64,000 nucleotides of DNA from Conidiobolus incongruus B7586 (taxonomy: Eukaryota > Entomophthoromycota > Entomophthoromycetes > Entomophthorales > Conidiobolaceae): the NCBI GenBank assembly GCA_000697335.1, contig JNEM01013820.1:1-64000 (forward strand). The letters are read 5' to 3'. The notes beneath the pieces were generated by a model. It was not told the DNA's origin and did no database searches. It was given only the letters and a program-made list of their open reading frames with translations. Of this stretch, positions 1 to 10,943 are shown piece by piece. The first letter of the stretch is position 1, and the number at the start of each line of letters is the position of its first letter. Position numbers and translations under genes: made by a program.

Positions 1-432
1 AAATTGTCCCAGACTGATCAATAGGAAAGTATGGTGACCAAATGAAAATAACTGTTGAAAGATGGATTTCATATGTCATTTAAACCATATGGGCTCAATT
101 GATTTATGTACTAGATGTTTCAAAATTCTTTTATATTTTTACTACTAGTATAAAAAAATACTAGGTGATCCTTGTTTTAAATCTTGAGCTTTAGTGCAAT
201 TGGTACAGATCTAGATATGCAAGAATAGTCAAGTTGAAAAAATATATTGGCATATATAATAGTTTATTTCGTGGAATAAGATATTCCATTAACTAAAGAA
301 ATGATAAATTTCAATTTATCACTTGTTAAAGGCCTTGTGAAATTCTGATATAAAAATCACTTCCACTCTAACACTTTATTTATGTCAATTTAACTATTAC
401 GCGATCATTTATTCTTAAAGTTTAATTGGTTC
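1..432 (+). repeat. Left arm of 432-bp inverted repeat
   Basis: Read by eye, this segment is the exact reverse complement of 6803-7234, with no mismatch or indel found over 432 bases. It ends at TTGGTTC (432), after which the two flanks diverge. The outer end coincides with the first base of the window, so the repeat may extend further left. The arm is noncoding and AT-rich and lacks an obvious LTR or transposon-end motif. Together with the right arm it brackets the P5-ATPase gene. Confidence 0.95.
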
Positions 433-1575
433 AAAAAAGATACCTCAAATCCCAATTACTTTAATTTTTCTCATCAATACAATTCTGGTCTTTTCTTGAA
501 TGATGCATTATTTTTTATTTTGTGTATTTTGAGGTGATTTCGAAAATAAAGGGTTAATTAAAAAGGGTTTTTGATATAGAGATAAATGATTGCCATCGTT
601 TGAAGTGAGGAGATTTGAATCAATTTTTTTAATTCCATATTATAAAACAATATTAATCAAATTTTTAATTTTTTTCGAATCTACTATTCGATTAACAACC
701 AATTATGAAGAACAATTCCAATTCCAAATATTTTCCAAACAAAAATATTTGCAATTTAATAATAATCACTCAATATCCTTCAAGTTTAATGAATGTAATA
801 TATAATATTTGAAATAAAATTTATATTGACATTAAATAGAGTTTAAATAGAAATAACTAAACAAATCAATCGCTTCAGGATTAACTATTATTAATTCTGA
901 CAGAATTAGGGAGCTAATTGAATTTGAACTTTATTTAGTTGAGTTAAATTTGGTTTAACTTAGTAAAATATAATCCTTCTGTTTGAGTTTTTTTTTGCTT
1001 ATCTTAACTATGCAGCGTAAAATTAAATAAATTAATAAGTAAAATGTTTACAGATACCAAATATTTGATAAATTCAAAATCAAACAGAATATACCAATTT
1101 AAATAACTAAAATTTCATATTCATATTGAAGTTCTTACTTCAAATATCCGAATTGATGCAAAATTAAATTTTCAACCAAAATTTGCATTTCCCTTCCTCC
1201 TAAATTCCCATGACCAAATTTTGTGAGAGAATTGATTATTACTATGTTTTGATTTAAAGTGGAAATTGTGAATTATTTTCAAATTGTGGAGATTTAGATT
1301 TAGGGAAAAAATTTGGGAGAAAATAATAGATATTGATAAAATCTGAGTTACTCAAGTCACCAGGTGCAAATGCTTAGTTTGAGTGATGGCCACACCGTTA
1401 TGGGATTTATTAGTATATAAGTACTGACCATGTCAGTTATGCGAAGGATTGCAATTATTTACAAAATTTAATAGGTTAATCGAATTGAATAATTTATCGA
1501 TTTAATTGATCTTTACTCTTTGTTTATATAATTTAAAATTTGTTTAATTGTGTAAATATAAAACTCAATTTGGAT
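433..1575. other. Upstream intergenic region of the P5-ATPase gene
   Basis: AT-rich noncoding DNA. The stretch from about 1340 to 1450 is less AT-rich and holds a TATA-like site, so the promoter of the P5-ATPase probably lies there. A 71-codon open frame at 590-805 has low-complexity, AT-driven composition and no recognisable domain; I do not call it a gene. Confidence 0.6.
1414..1420 (+). promoter_or_regulatory. Candidate TATA element of the P5-ATPase gene
   Basis: TATATAA sits about 155 bases upstream of the proposed ATG at 1576, inside a locally GC-richer patch. Position and context fit a core promoter, but such strings are common in AT-rich DNA, so this is inference only. Confidence 0.3.
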
Positions 1576-4500
1576 ATGTCTTTTGGCTGGGTTGTGAGCG
1601 TTGCTACTCTCGTTTGTGGTTTAGTTGCTATTCCCTCTTTTAATACAGGTATGTTAATTCATCTCATCTGGTTAGTCTCCCTTTAACCCTTTTCCGTTTT
1701 TTAGTAAATGATTTCGATTTGAACGGTCAAGTATGTCCTTTGCAAACGCTTTGGGAAGCTGACTGTCCCCAGCTATGTGTCAAAGATATTGGGCAATGTC
1801 CCGAGGCTTTTCGACCAAGCTGTCCCGCGGGTAAAACTTATTGTGGGGATGGTGAGTGTCGCGAGTCCTGTAATGGTATCCTCTCCCTATGTGGATGTGG
1901 TGAATCATCCAATTATCTGCCATGTACACTCGGGATGAAGGCTACCGTTTACCAACTGGTACCAGCTAACAGGACCCAGATGGTCGAAGCTGCTTGTGCC
2001 AATAAATTCAAGCTGAAGGAGGATACCTGGGCCACTTGGTCAACGACTCCCACTACTGATTTTATGTGGTTACAGTGTCCCTTGCCTCCTGATCCGGTCA
2101 TTACCTTTACTGAGCCCATTTTCCTCGCTTTCTATGGTGTCGTCAGTATTCAGGCACTTTTGTTTTCACTTTGGTTTGGTTATAAGACTTATGCTGAGGC
2201 TACAGTACCTAGGCCTCCTCGCCCTCAAAGTAAAGCCAATGTGAAAAGCGATCAAGGATTATGGGAAAATGACAGTCAGGCTAGTGAGGATCAAAGTTTG
2301 CTTTTCCGTATGGAAGGATACAAAAACAACTTTGTTGGTACTATTCTTTACTTCAACACCCATCTTGTCTCAATCGCTTGGATATTAGTGCTAGCCATTA
2401 TTGTGGCCGATTACTACGCCGGGATCACTGGGGTTGCTTACGGCGTCTTCTTCACTTCTGATCTATCATCCAAGATTTTTGTGACCGTTTGGGTGTTCAC
2501 CACAGTTTGGTTAGTTATTAACAATTTCTACCAGGATCGAATGAGAAATGCCTTTAGAATTAGATGTCCCACTCAGGATGCTGATGTGATTCAAATTGAA
2601 AGAAAGCCCGACAGTGTTGTGATGATGGAGAATGAACCTCAATGGCTTACTAACTTCAAGCAACTTCATCACAAGGTTACTACTACTTTGGGATCTGATC
2701 TTCAAGTGCATACCTCCCAGATCAAACACACTCACTCTGGTAGAAAGTACTTTGACTTCCGCTGCTCAAGATACCTCTTTAATGAAACCACCTATCATTT
2801 CGAACCCCACAATGCTAACATCGCATCAAATCACAGCGAATTGCTAGACAGGATCGAAGGTTTGGATACTAAGACCGCTCAAAACGAATTGGAGCTATTC
2901 GGTCCCAATTTCATACCAGTGTACATCCCTCCCATCTGGCGCGCCTTTATTCGCGAATTCTCGGAATTCTTCTACCTCTACCAGATGATGTGTCTCTGGA
3001 TTTGGTACTACTTTGCCTACTACCAAATGGGTTTAGTCCAAACTTGTGTGATTTTAGTCTCTGCCACAATTCGTGTTTACTTAAGAGTCAAATCCGAAAA
3101 ACATATCAAATCTTTGGCTGAATACAGCTCATCAGTCGAAGTTAAGAGAGATGGCAAATGGATTAAAATTAATTCCAAGGAGTTGGTGCCAGGTGATGTA
3201 TTTGCCGTTGAAGATAAGCAAACTATTCCATGTGATTCCGTTTTGCTTCAGGGTGAAGTTATCGTTGATGAAAGTATGTTAACTGGCGAAGCTATGCCTG
3301 TCAGAAAGCTTCCTATCCCCAGAGATCGCGCTGTATATCACAAAGGATCCTCTGGCAAGGTCAACACTTTGGTTTCTGGTACATCCGCTTTACAGGTGAA
3401 TGCTGGCGAAGATGCCAAGCAATCTCGCGCCATTGCCCTCTGTTTGGCAACTGGTATTAATACTGACAAGGGTCACTTGGTCCAAAGAATTTTATTCCCC
3501 TCTGAAATTTCTTTCGTCTTCAATGATCATTTGAAACTCGTCGTCTTGATCTTGTTAGGTTGGGGTATTATTGGGTTTGCTTTGTCACTGTACTTCATGG
3601 GACGCGGTGATATTACTTCCTGGTTCTACGGTATGTTTGTTATCAGTCAGATCATGAGCCCTCTCCTTCCCTCCGCTCTCGTGTGTGGTCAATCTGTCGC
3701 TGCTGGTAGACTTAGAAAGGAACACAATATCAATTGCGTTGATTTACCCAGAATTATGGTTGCTGGTAAGGTCAAGACTTTTTGTTTCGATAAAACCGGT
3801 ACTTTGACGAAAGAAGGTTTGAATCTCCAAGGATTCTTGCCCAATATTTTGCCTACCATGCCTGACACCGATGCCAAGTTCCAGAGCGAACAAGTTGGTA
3901 GCACGGATTTATTGCAACTCCCCAGACTCACTCAGATGGGTCTCGCTTCTTGCCACACCGTCACTGTATTGGATGGTGAATACATTGGTAATCCTGTTGA
4001 TGTCGAATTGGTCAAGTGGACCCAGTGGGACTTCCAAGAAACTGATCCTAACTCCAGCTACTTGAACACCTTTGTTCCACGTTCCAAGGATAGCGATGGT
4101 CCTATCCACGTCGTTCAGCGATTCCCATTCGTTCATGCCAGAGCCACTATGTCTGTCTTGATTTTGGACCCTTCCACTAGCCACTACCACATCTACGTTA
4201 AGGGTTCTTTCGAAAAGATTGTCCAATTATCCAACTCTGACTCTGTCCCCTCCAACTTCAGCTCAGTGACCAATGACCTCGCCAAACAAGGTTGCTACGT
4301 TTTAGGTCTTGGACACCGCGACTTAGGTCCCTTGAACCCAGAAGCATTGGAAAGGGTATTAGCCATGTCTCGCGACGAAATTGAAACTGAATTGAATTTG
4401 TTGGGATTGATCTCGTTCCGTAACGAATTGAAGCCCGATACGATCCAAGCTATTGACATGTTGCATCGTGGTGGTACTAAGACTGTCATGATCACTGGTG

Positions 4501-5855
4501 ATAATGCCTATACTGGTATCTACATTGCTAGAACCTGTGGTATGGTTGCCCCCGGCGCCAAGGTATATCTCGCTCACTCCGTCACTAACTCTAGTGCTGT
4601 TGCTACTCTTGTTTGGACCGATGTCGATACTGACACTGAAATTGATTTCTCTAAGCTTAAAAGTCAACTCAATTCTGATTCCACTCCCATTCAACTTGCT
4701 ATGACTGGTGCCGCTTTCGACCATTTGAACAGCATTCGCGAATTAGATGGTATACTCGATCACTGCAAGATCTTTGCCAGAATGACTCCTGAAGGCAAGG
4801 TCCAATGTGTTGAACAATTCATGGCTCGCTCCGTTACCGGTATGTGTGGTGACGGTGGTAACGACTGTGGTGCTCTCCGTGCTGCTCACGTCGGTATTGC
4901 TCTCTCCGAAGCCGAAGCCTCCGTGGTCTCACCCTTCAGTGCCAAGGACCGTTCCGTCATGTCCTGCGTCAACCTCTTACGTCATGGTAGAACTGCCCTT
5001 GCATCGTCATTTGCCGCATACAAATTCTTAATCCTGTATGGTGAAATTATGGCTTGGTTAGAATTGACTCAATTCTACTTCTCTGTCGTGGTCAATCAAA
5101 ACATTTGGATTATGGTTGATGGTTTCGTGACCGTCAGTATGATGGCATGTATTGCTTTAGCTCGTCCCGCTAAAGACTTGTCATCCACTAGGCCTACTGC
5201 AAAGTTGTTGGGAGCTCAGACCATCGTATCCGCAGTGTCTCAAGTATTCTTTAATTCACTTACATTAGTAATTGCTATTGTTTTATTGTTCAGACAGCCT
5301 TGGTACAAGTGTAACGAATTTGATGCCAGTGCCATCGACTCCGCCAAATGGTGGTTATTGGGAGACAACTACGAAGCTGAAATCATCGGTTTAGTCTGCT
5401 TGTACCAATTCGTCAACGCCGCCGCAGTCTTTAACTTCGGCCACCGCTACAGAGCGTCATGGTGGCGCAACTATCCTCTTGTTTTCTGCTATGTCGTCTA
5501 CATGGCCATCATCTTCGTACTCACTCTAGCCAACCCCAACCCATTCTCATGCATTTTCCGCGTCAACTGCGGTACTTCGTCAGTTTTGAGCGAATTACTC
5601 AAGTACCCCCTACCCAATTGGACCATCCAGGACTACAACAACCCCATTGGTCACAATGTTATGCCCATGGATTTCCGATGGAAGTTGTTTGCTCTCTGTG
5701 TCTCCAACTGTCTCATCAATCTCATCATTGAATACTTTGTCATTCTCAAATTCGACAATATTTACAGGTGGATGGGATTCAATGACAATAAGGCGCCAGT
5801 CAAAGACACCCCGAGTGAAGATCACTTAATTATTGAAGAAAAGATCAAAAATTAA
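1576..5855 (+). CDS. P5-type P-type ATPase with Cys-rich lumenal/extracellular N-terminus
   Basis: Two exons, 1576-1648 and 1705-5855, joined by a 56-nt GT-AG intron; the splice keeps the frame and gives about 1407 residues. The ATG at 1576 opens a hydrophobic signal-like stretch (residues 1-20), followed by 13 cysteines between about residues 35 and 130. Then comes a P-ATPase core: TGEAMP in the actuator domain (551), the phosphorylation motif DKTGTLT (Asp720), TGDN (955) and the P5-typical GDGGNDCGAL (1073) followed by SEAEASV. Ten or so membrane spans are visible, including the first at about 130-155. P5 pumps move polyamines (P5B, Ypk9/ATP13A2) or dislocate membrane helices (P5A, Spf1). 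The M4 motif reads SPLLPS (676-681), neither the P5A PPELP nor the P5B PPALP form, so substrate is uncertain; overall it looks nearer P5B. No obvious damage. The gene is bracketed by inverted repeats. Confidence 0.92.
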
Positions 5856-6802
5856 TATTATTTAATCATTAACTAACCCCAATTAATCATTGTTGTTTAT
5901 ATAAATTAAAAATATACTGAACTGAGTTTAGGTTTTCAATATCAGAACTCTCTGATATAAAAAATTGTTCTAAAAGAATAAACTTTTTATTTAATGTTTT
6001 TAATAATATGATTTAGTTATTTTATTTAGGTAATAATAAAAATTTAAATTTTAATAGAACAAATTTATTCAATAAAATATGAATCGCATTAAAGATTGAA
6101 AAATATTTATTTGGAAACAGAGAAAATTATCTTAATAATTAGAAAGTATGACCAGAATTTGGTGATAAGATTATTTATCAAAATATTTGCGATTATATTT
6201 TCAAATTTTGGCAATATTTCCTGTGGATCAAATTCTAATACTATGCAAAATATTTTTATTCAATAATCAATTCATTTCAGTCCATTCCCTAATTTCTCAA
6301 TTGATTAAAATCCCAAATGTTTTATTAATCCAAAAGTAACTTCCTTTAATGATGAAAATTACTATATCAAATATTTTAATATTGATATTATTGATCGTTG
6401 GAACTATTATTTCAATTAGGATTTCGTTCATCTTTATCGAACGTATAAACTTGGAGGAATCAATAATTGGGAATTACAATTATGATATAAACTGACAAGG
6501 TGCTACTTGATTTTTATATCCAAATTCTACTTCTATAATTGTTAAATATTTTTGCTTTGAAATATTTTTAAAAAAAGAATGAGTATGACATATGAATTAA
6601 ATTTTATAAATTTGAAAGTTAATTACTTATTCCATTATATTGACCCATTTCAATTATTTCAATATAAATATTATTTTAAATTTTTATTTTAATCAATTTG
6701 AATCAATTTTCATAAGAAATAATATCACACAAAATATGTGAAATATTAAATTATTATTATGAGAAAAATTATTTCAAGTGGATATTAAGTCATCTCTTAC
6801 AA
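5856..6802. other. Gene-free spacer between P5-ATPase and right repeat arm
   Basis: AT-rich DNA with no supported open frame on either strand; it must hold the 3' end signals of the P5-ATPase transcript, but no single terminator stands out. Confidence 0.5.
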
Positions 6803-7234
6803 GAACCAATTAAACTTTAAGAATAAATGATCGCGTAATAGTTAAATTGACATAAATAAAGTGTTAGAGTGGAAGTGATTTTTATATCAGAATTTCACAA
6901 GGCCTTTAACAAGTGATAAATTGAAATTTATCATTTCTTTAGTTAATGGAATATCTTATTCCACGAAATAAACTATTATATATGCCAATATATTTTTTCA
7001 ACTTGACTATTCTTGCATATCTAGATCTGTACCAATTGCACTAAAGCTCAAGATTTAAAACAAGGATCACCTAGTATTTTTTTATACTAGTAGTAAAAAT
7101 ATAAAAGAATTTTGAAACATCTAGTACATAAATCAATTGAGCCCATATGGTTTAAATGACATATGAAATCCATCTTTCAACAGTTATTTTCATTTGGTCA
7201 CCATACTTTCCTATTGATCAGTCTGGGACAATTT
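6803..7234 (-). repeat. Right arm of 432-bp inverted repeat
   Basis: Exact reverse complement of 1-432. The distance between the inner ends of the arms is about 6.4 kb and contains one gene only. At 7235 the sequence runs on into unrelated spacer, so at least on this side the outer end of the repeat, as far as it can be seen, is sharp. Confidence 0.95.
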
Positions 7235-9260
7235 AGAACACTTGCAAATAATCCGACTTCCTGATCGGCAATTTATTATGCTATATTGTATGAGACTATT
7301 GTGATTTTATTGAGTTCCAAAAATTTTAAAAAATGAAACCAACACCTAATGAAGTATTAGTATTCTTCTTTATTAGTATCACTTTTCTATACTATGAACT
7401 CAGACTGCATCATAACGTAAACCACCTGTAAAAGTATTTTTGAATTTTTAGATTACTTTGGATTACTGAGTTGATTTTCTATTTCCTGCGGTCATAACTC
7501 TGGTCAAATGTTGGAAAAATCTTTGAGAATCAATGGTTATTGGCTCTAGCTATAAATAGAAGGGCTTCAAATTGTTATTTAAGTTCAATAGTAATGCTTA
7601 TAATATCTATTCTATTTATTTTTTTGACTTAAGTTTAAATTGAATTATATGTTATACTTATGTAAATTTACCAAATTATTCAATTACTTTACTTGGTCAC
7701 TTGGATTTTCTTTCCAAATTATAAAATTTAATTAAAACTATTAATTTGAATTAATTAAGGAAATTAAAAATCTATAATATTTGTTAATAAGTTCAATTAA
7801 TTATAAATATTAATTATTAATTTTAAAGAATTATTTTTAAATATATTATTTTATTTTAAATAAAAAGATTTTAATATCATAATCAATTGAGGGAGCTTTT
7901 GATCCCTTGATTCCTAATTCAGCACTTATATTTCAACTTTAAACAATCTTTTAAATTATTAATATATAATAATTAATAATTAATTGATTTGTGTTATTAT
8001 TTAAAATCTATTTTTAATTAGTGAGATTTGAATATAAACACTAAGGTTTAAATCCCATTAATTATAAACGATTCAAAATTCATTAAATTTGATATAAAAA
8101 TTTAATATTAATATTGAATTTTTTGATTATTACAAGAATTAATCCTGAATCTATAATATCCTTTAAGGTATTATAATAAAGTGTATATTTTATAACATAT
8201 TATAAATAATTTGAAAGTATTTAATAGAAATTTAATAGGTATTGATAAATCTTGATCATATCTATTAATAACTTTATTTTTTAATATAATACATCATTGA
8301 TTGACAAAAATCTTGTGTTTGGAGATATATATTTTTTAATTTTGAATTAAATATAATAATAATTATTACTATTATCTAAAAATAACAATATATAATTTAT
8401 TTTATTATATATTAAATTTAAGCTATATATAAGTATATGCTGAATTATATATTATTTTATTTTCATTTTGTTTCCGAATATTTGTTCATTGTTTACCCAG
8501 TTAGGAAAGTTTACCCAATTCAACAATTTGGTTTCATAAAAAAATTAGTTATATCCCAACAAAATTATCTCCGCTTATTTCAATTTTATTCTAATGATAG
8601 TTAAAGGTAATATCCAAATATGTTAGATTAATATAATTTTATGATAAGCAATTGGAATAAACATTCAAGTATTACTACCAGATATTGAATCTAATATGAA
8701 TTTTTATTAGATTGAATAATTTATATATTGAAAAGATTGTAAAGTTGAAATATATAGTGATTTTTGAATAAATTTCCATTGACATTAATAAAGTTATCAA
8801 TTTAACATAATTTTTAAAATTAATATTCTAAAATTGATAAAGTATCCAATTTAATTGTGAATATTTTTCCACTACATAATTCAAGAAATGAAATGGATCC
8901 AAGAATATAGTCGACAATATTAAATATTACTTCCACAATCCACTTCATCTTGAAGAAAGCTTCAAGCTTTCCTATCATTCAAAATTATAAAATTAATCCA
9001 AATATTTAATATAATCCCTACTATAGACACTTTATAAAATCACCAGGTATCAGATATCCCATTTAATTATTTAAAAATGAAATTCAATTAATCTCTCATG
9101 ATTTCATAATTGCATCATAATTAGAAAAAAATTTAATATAATATTGATTTAGAAAACTAATATTTATTGAATGATACATTAATGAAATCATTAAAAATAT
9201 TTAATAAATTCAAATTTAGGATAAGTGATGTATATCGGATTTAAAATTGGATATTTGAAT
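7235..9260. other. Gene-free AT-rich spacer
   Basis: No supported gene. A strong TATA-like string (TATAAATA, 7551-7558) lies in a slightly GC-richer patch (about 7400-7570) but no reading frame follows it. The rest is low-complexity A+T sequence. Confidence 0.5.
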
Positions 9261-9788
9261 GTAGGTGTCAACTACCTCTAAGATCCGCCAATGAGGAGCT
9301 GAAGAATTCACCACGAAGTCATCACATTGATGTATAAGGATTCCCCAACTCATTAGTAGACACAAACGCATTATCCAGCGATTACTTCCTGTAGTTAACC
9401 AAGTTCCTCCCCAGCTAACCATTACACATAGCAGGACAAATGTTAATTTGAATACTGATGTCTGAGGTGACTCTGCGAGGGGAACTTCTTTGAATGTTAC
9501 AGGAGATAAAATAGAACGTAACAGTACCATAATGATAGCTAATTAATGTGAATAAAATATTATAACTCTGAGGAACTTATTTATTAATTATTAGATCTGT
9601 TAAAGGAATGACCAGAATAGCTTATCTAGCTATTCTGATGTGTTCTCTTATACTTCTTTTGGCCTTCTTTGTCTTCTTTGTCTTCTTTGTCCTTTTGTCT
9701 TGTAGTGATTATTTCAAGGGAAGTGGAACTTTAAATGTTCCTATTATATCCTATTTTAGGTAATGTCACGTTGACTCGTGACAGTAGG
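9261..9788. mobile_element. Solo LTR of an LTR retrotransposon with 5-bp target duplication
   Basis: A 518-bp GC-richer block (9266-9783) begins TGTCA and ends TGACA, the inverted TG...CA ends of an LTR, and is flanked on both sides by the same five bases GTAGG (9261-9265 and 9784-9788). Inside lie a short hairpin (arms around 9616-9640) and a pyrimidine tract with repeated CTTTGT units (about 9650-9705). No internal region or second LTR follows, so this is a solo LTR left by recombination between two LTRs. It looks whole and young relative to the other retroelement fossils here; superfamily (Ty1 or Ty3) cannot be told from an LTR alone. Confidence 0.85.
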
Positions 9789-10908
9789 ATAATAAAATAA
9801 ATTAGGTAAAAATTTATAAATATTTATTTAATGAATATATGATTAACTTAAAAATTAATTTTTTAATTTTAATATTAAAAAAAAGTATTAAAATTATATC
9901 TTATATACTATATTTTATAAATTTTATATTATATAGTATTAATATAATTATAATTATCTGTTTTTTTCAATTAATCTTAGAATTTCAATGAAAATTAAAT
10001 AATGTGAATGAGATTCAGGAGAATGAAACTTTAATAAATTCTCAATTAAATTACGTTCAATTTCTTTCAATTTTTGCTATTTAGAATTTTTATTTGTGAT
10101 ATAGAACAACAAAACTGTTATAACTGGGATATTTCTTTTTTTTAGAATTTGGATTTAATAATTTTAAAATTAATACAAATTAGATATTGTTATTTTGTTA
10201 GAATTAATAAATAATTTTTGATATTATCTATTATATCCCAAACAATATACAAAATATATTTCCAAATTAGTTACCTTATTAAGATAAATATAATACCCTA
10301 TATCTTTTTATATATTAACTAGATACCCTTAGGTCATAATCAAAATAAATCTAGAACCACAAAGCGTTCGAAATTACAGTGTATATTATAAAATAAATTA
10401 ACTGTTAGAATTGATATAAAATTATACATATTAATGTTAGTTAATTTAGGTACTGGATAAAATTAATATAAATACTTGATATATTCTATATAATATTATT
10501 GTTAAGTATTTTCCAACGCTTTATATTCAAAAAATTATTTAATTATAATATTTTTAATCAAATTTAGTTTAATATTGTATAATAATTAGTATTATTTAAT
10601 TTGTTACTTACTTTTTTCAATTGTACTTTGACTATATATATATATATATATATGTATAATCCTAAAATCAAATACATCTGTTAATAATAACAACCGCCAG
10701 TTTATATTTATAAAATATATTTTTGCGAGTATATGTTAATATAATCTCGTAATTATAATTGAAATAGAAAAGCATTATGATATTATTATAATTACAATGA
10801 TTATTAATTTAAATATTAAATATGACCCATTTTTTATTCCAATAAATTATATTATTATTTTCCTATAAATTACTCCTAAATTCTAGACTTCAATTTTAAA
10901 AAAACATT

Positions 10909-10911
<3 letters not shown>

Positions 10912-10939
<28 letters not shown>
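10912..10939. repeat. (TA)n microsatellite
   Basis: About 14 uninterrupted AT dinucleotides in the desert; similar shorter runs occur at about 10630-10655 and 16326-16351. Confidence 0.9.

Positions 10940-10943
<4 letters not shown>

Noticed and set aside
590-805. 71-codon open frame (+) next to the left repeat arm
   Set aside because: AT-driven residue use (Ile, Phe, Asn, Lys), no domain, no splice-linked partner.
1-7234. Inverted repeats as the flanks of a centromere core
   Set aside because: The core is filled by an apparently intact, well-coded P5-ATPase gene, unlike fungal centromere cores; nothing else supports it.
9216-9530. 104-codon open frame (-) with hydrophobic stretches
   Set aside because: It overlaps the solo LTR defined by TGTCA...TGACA and GTAGG flanks; its length follows from the higher G+C there.
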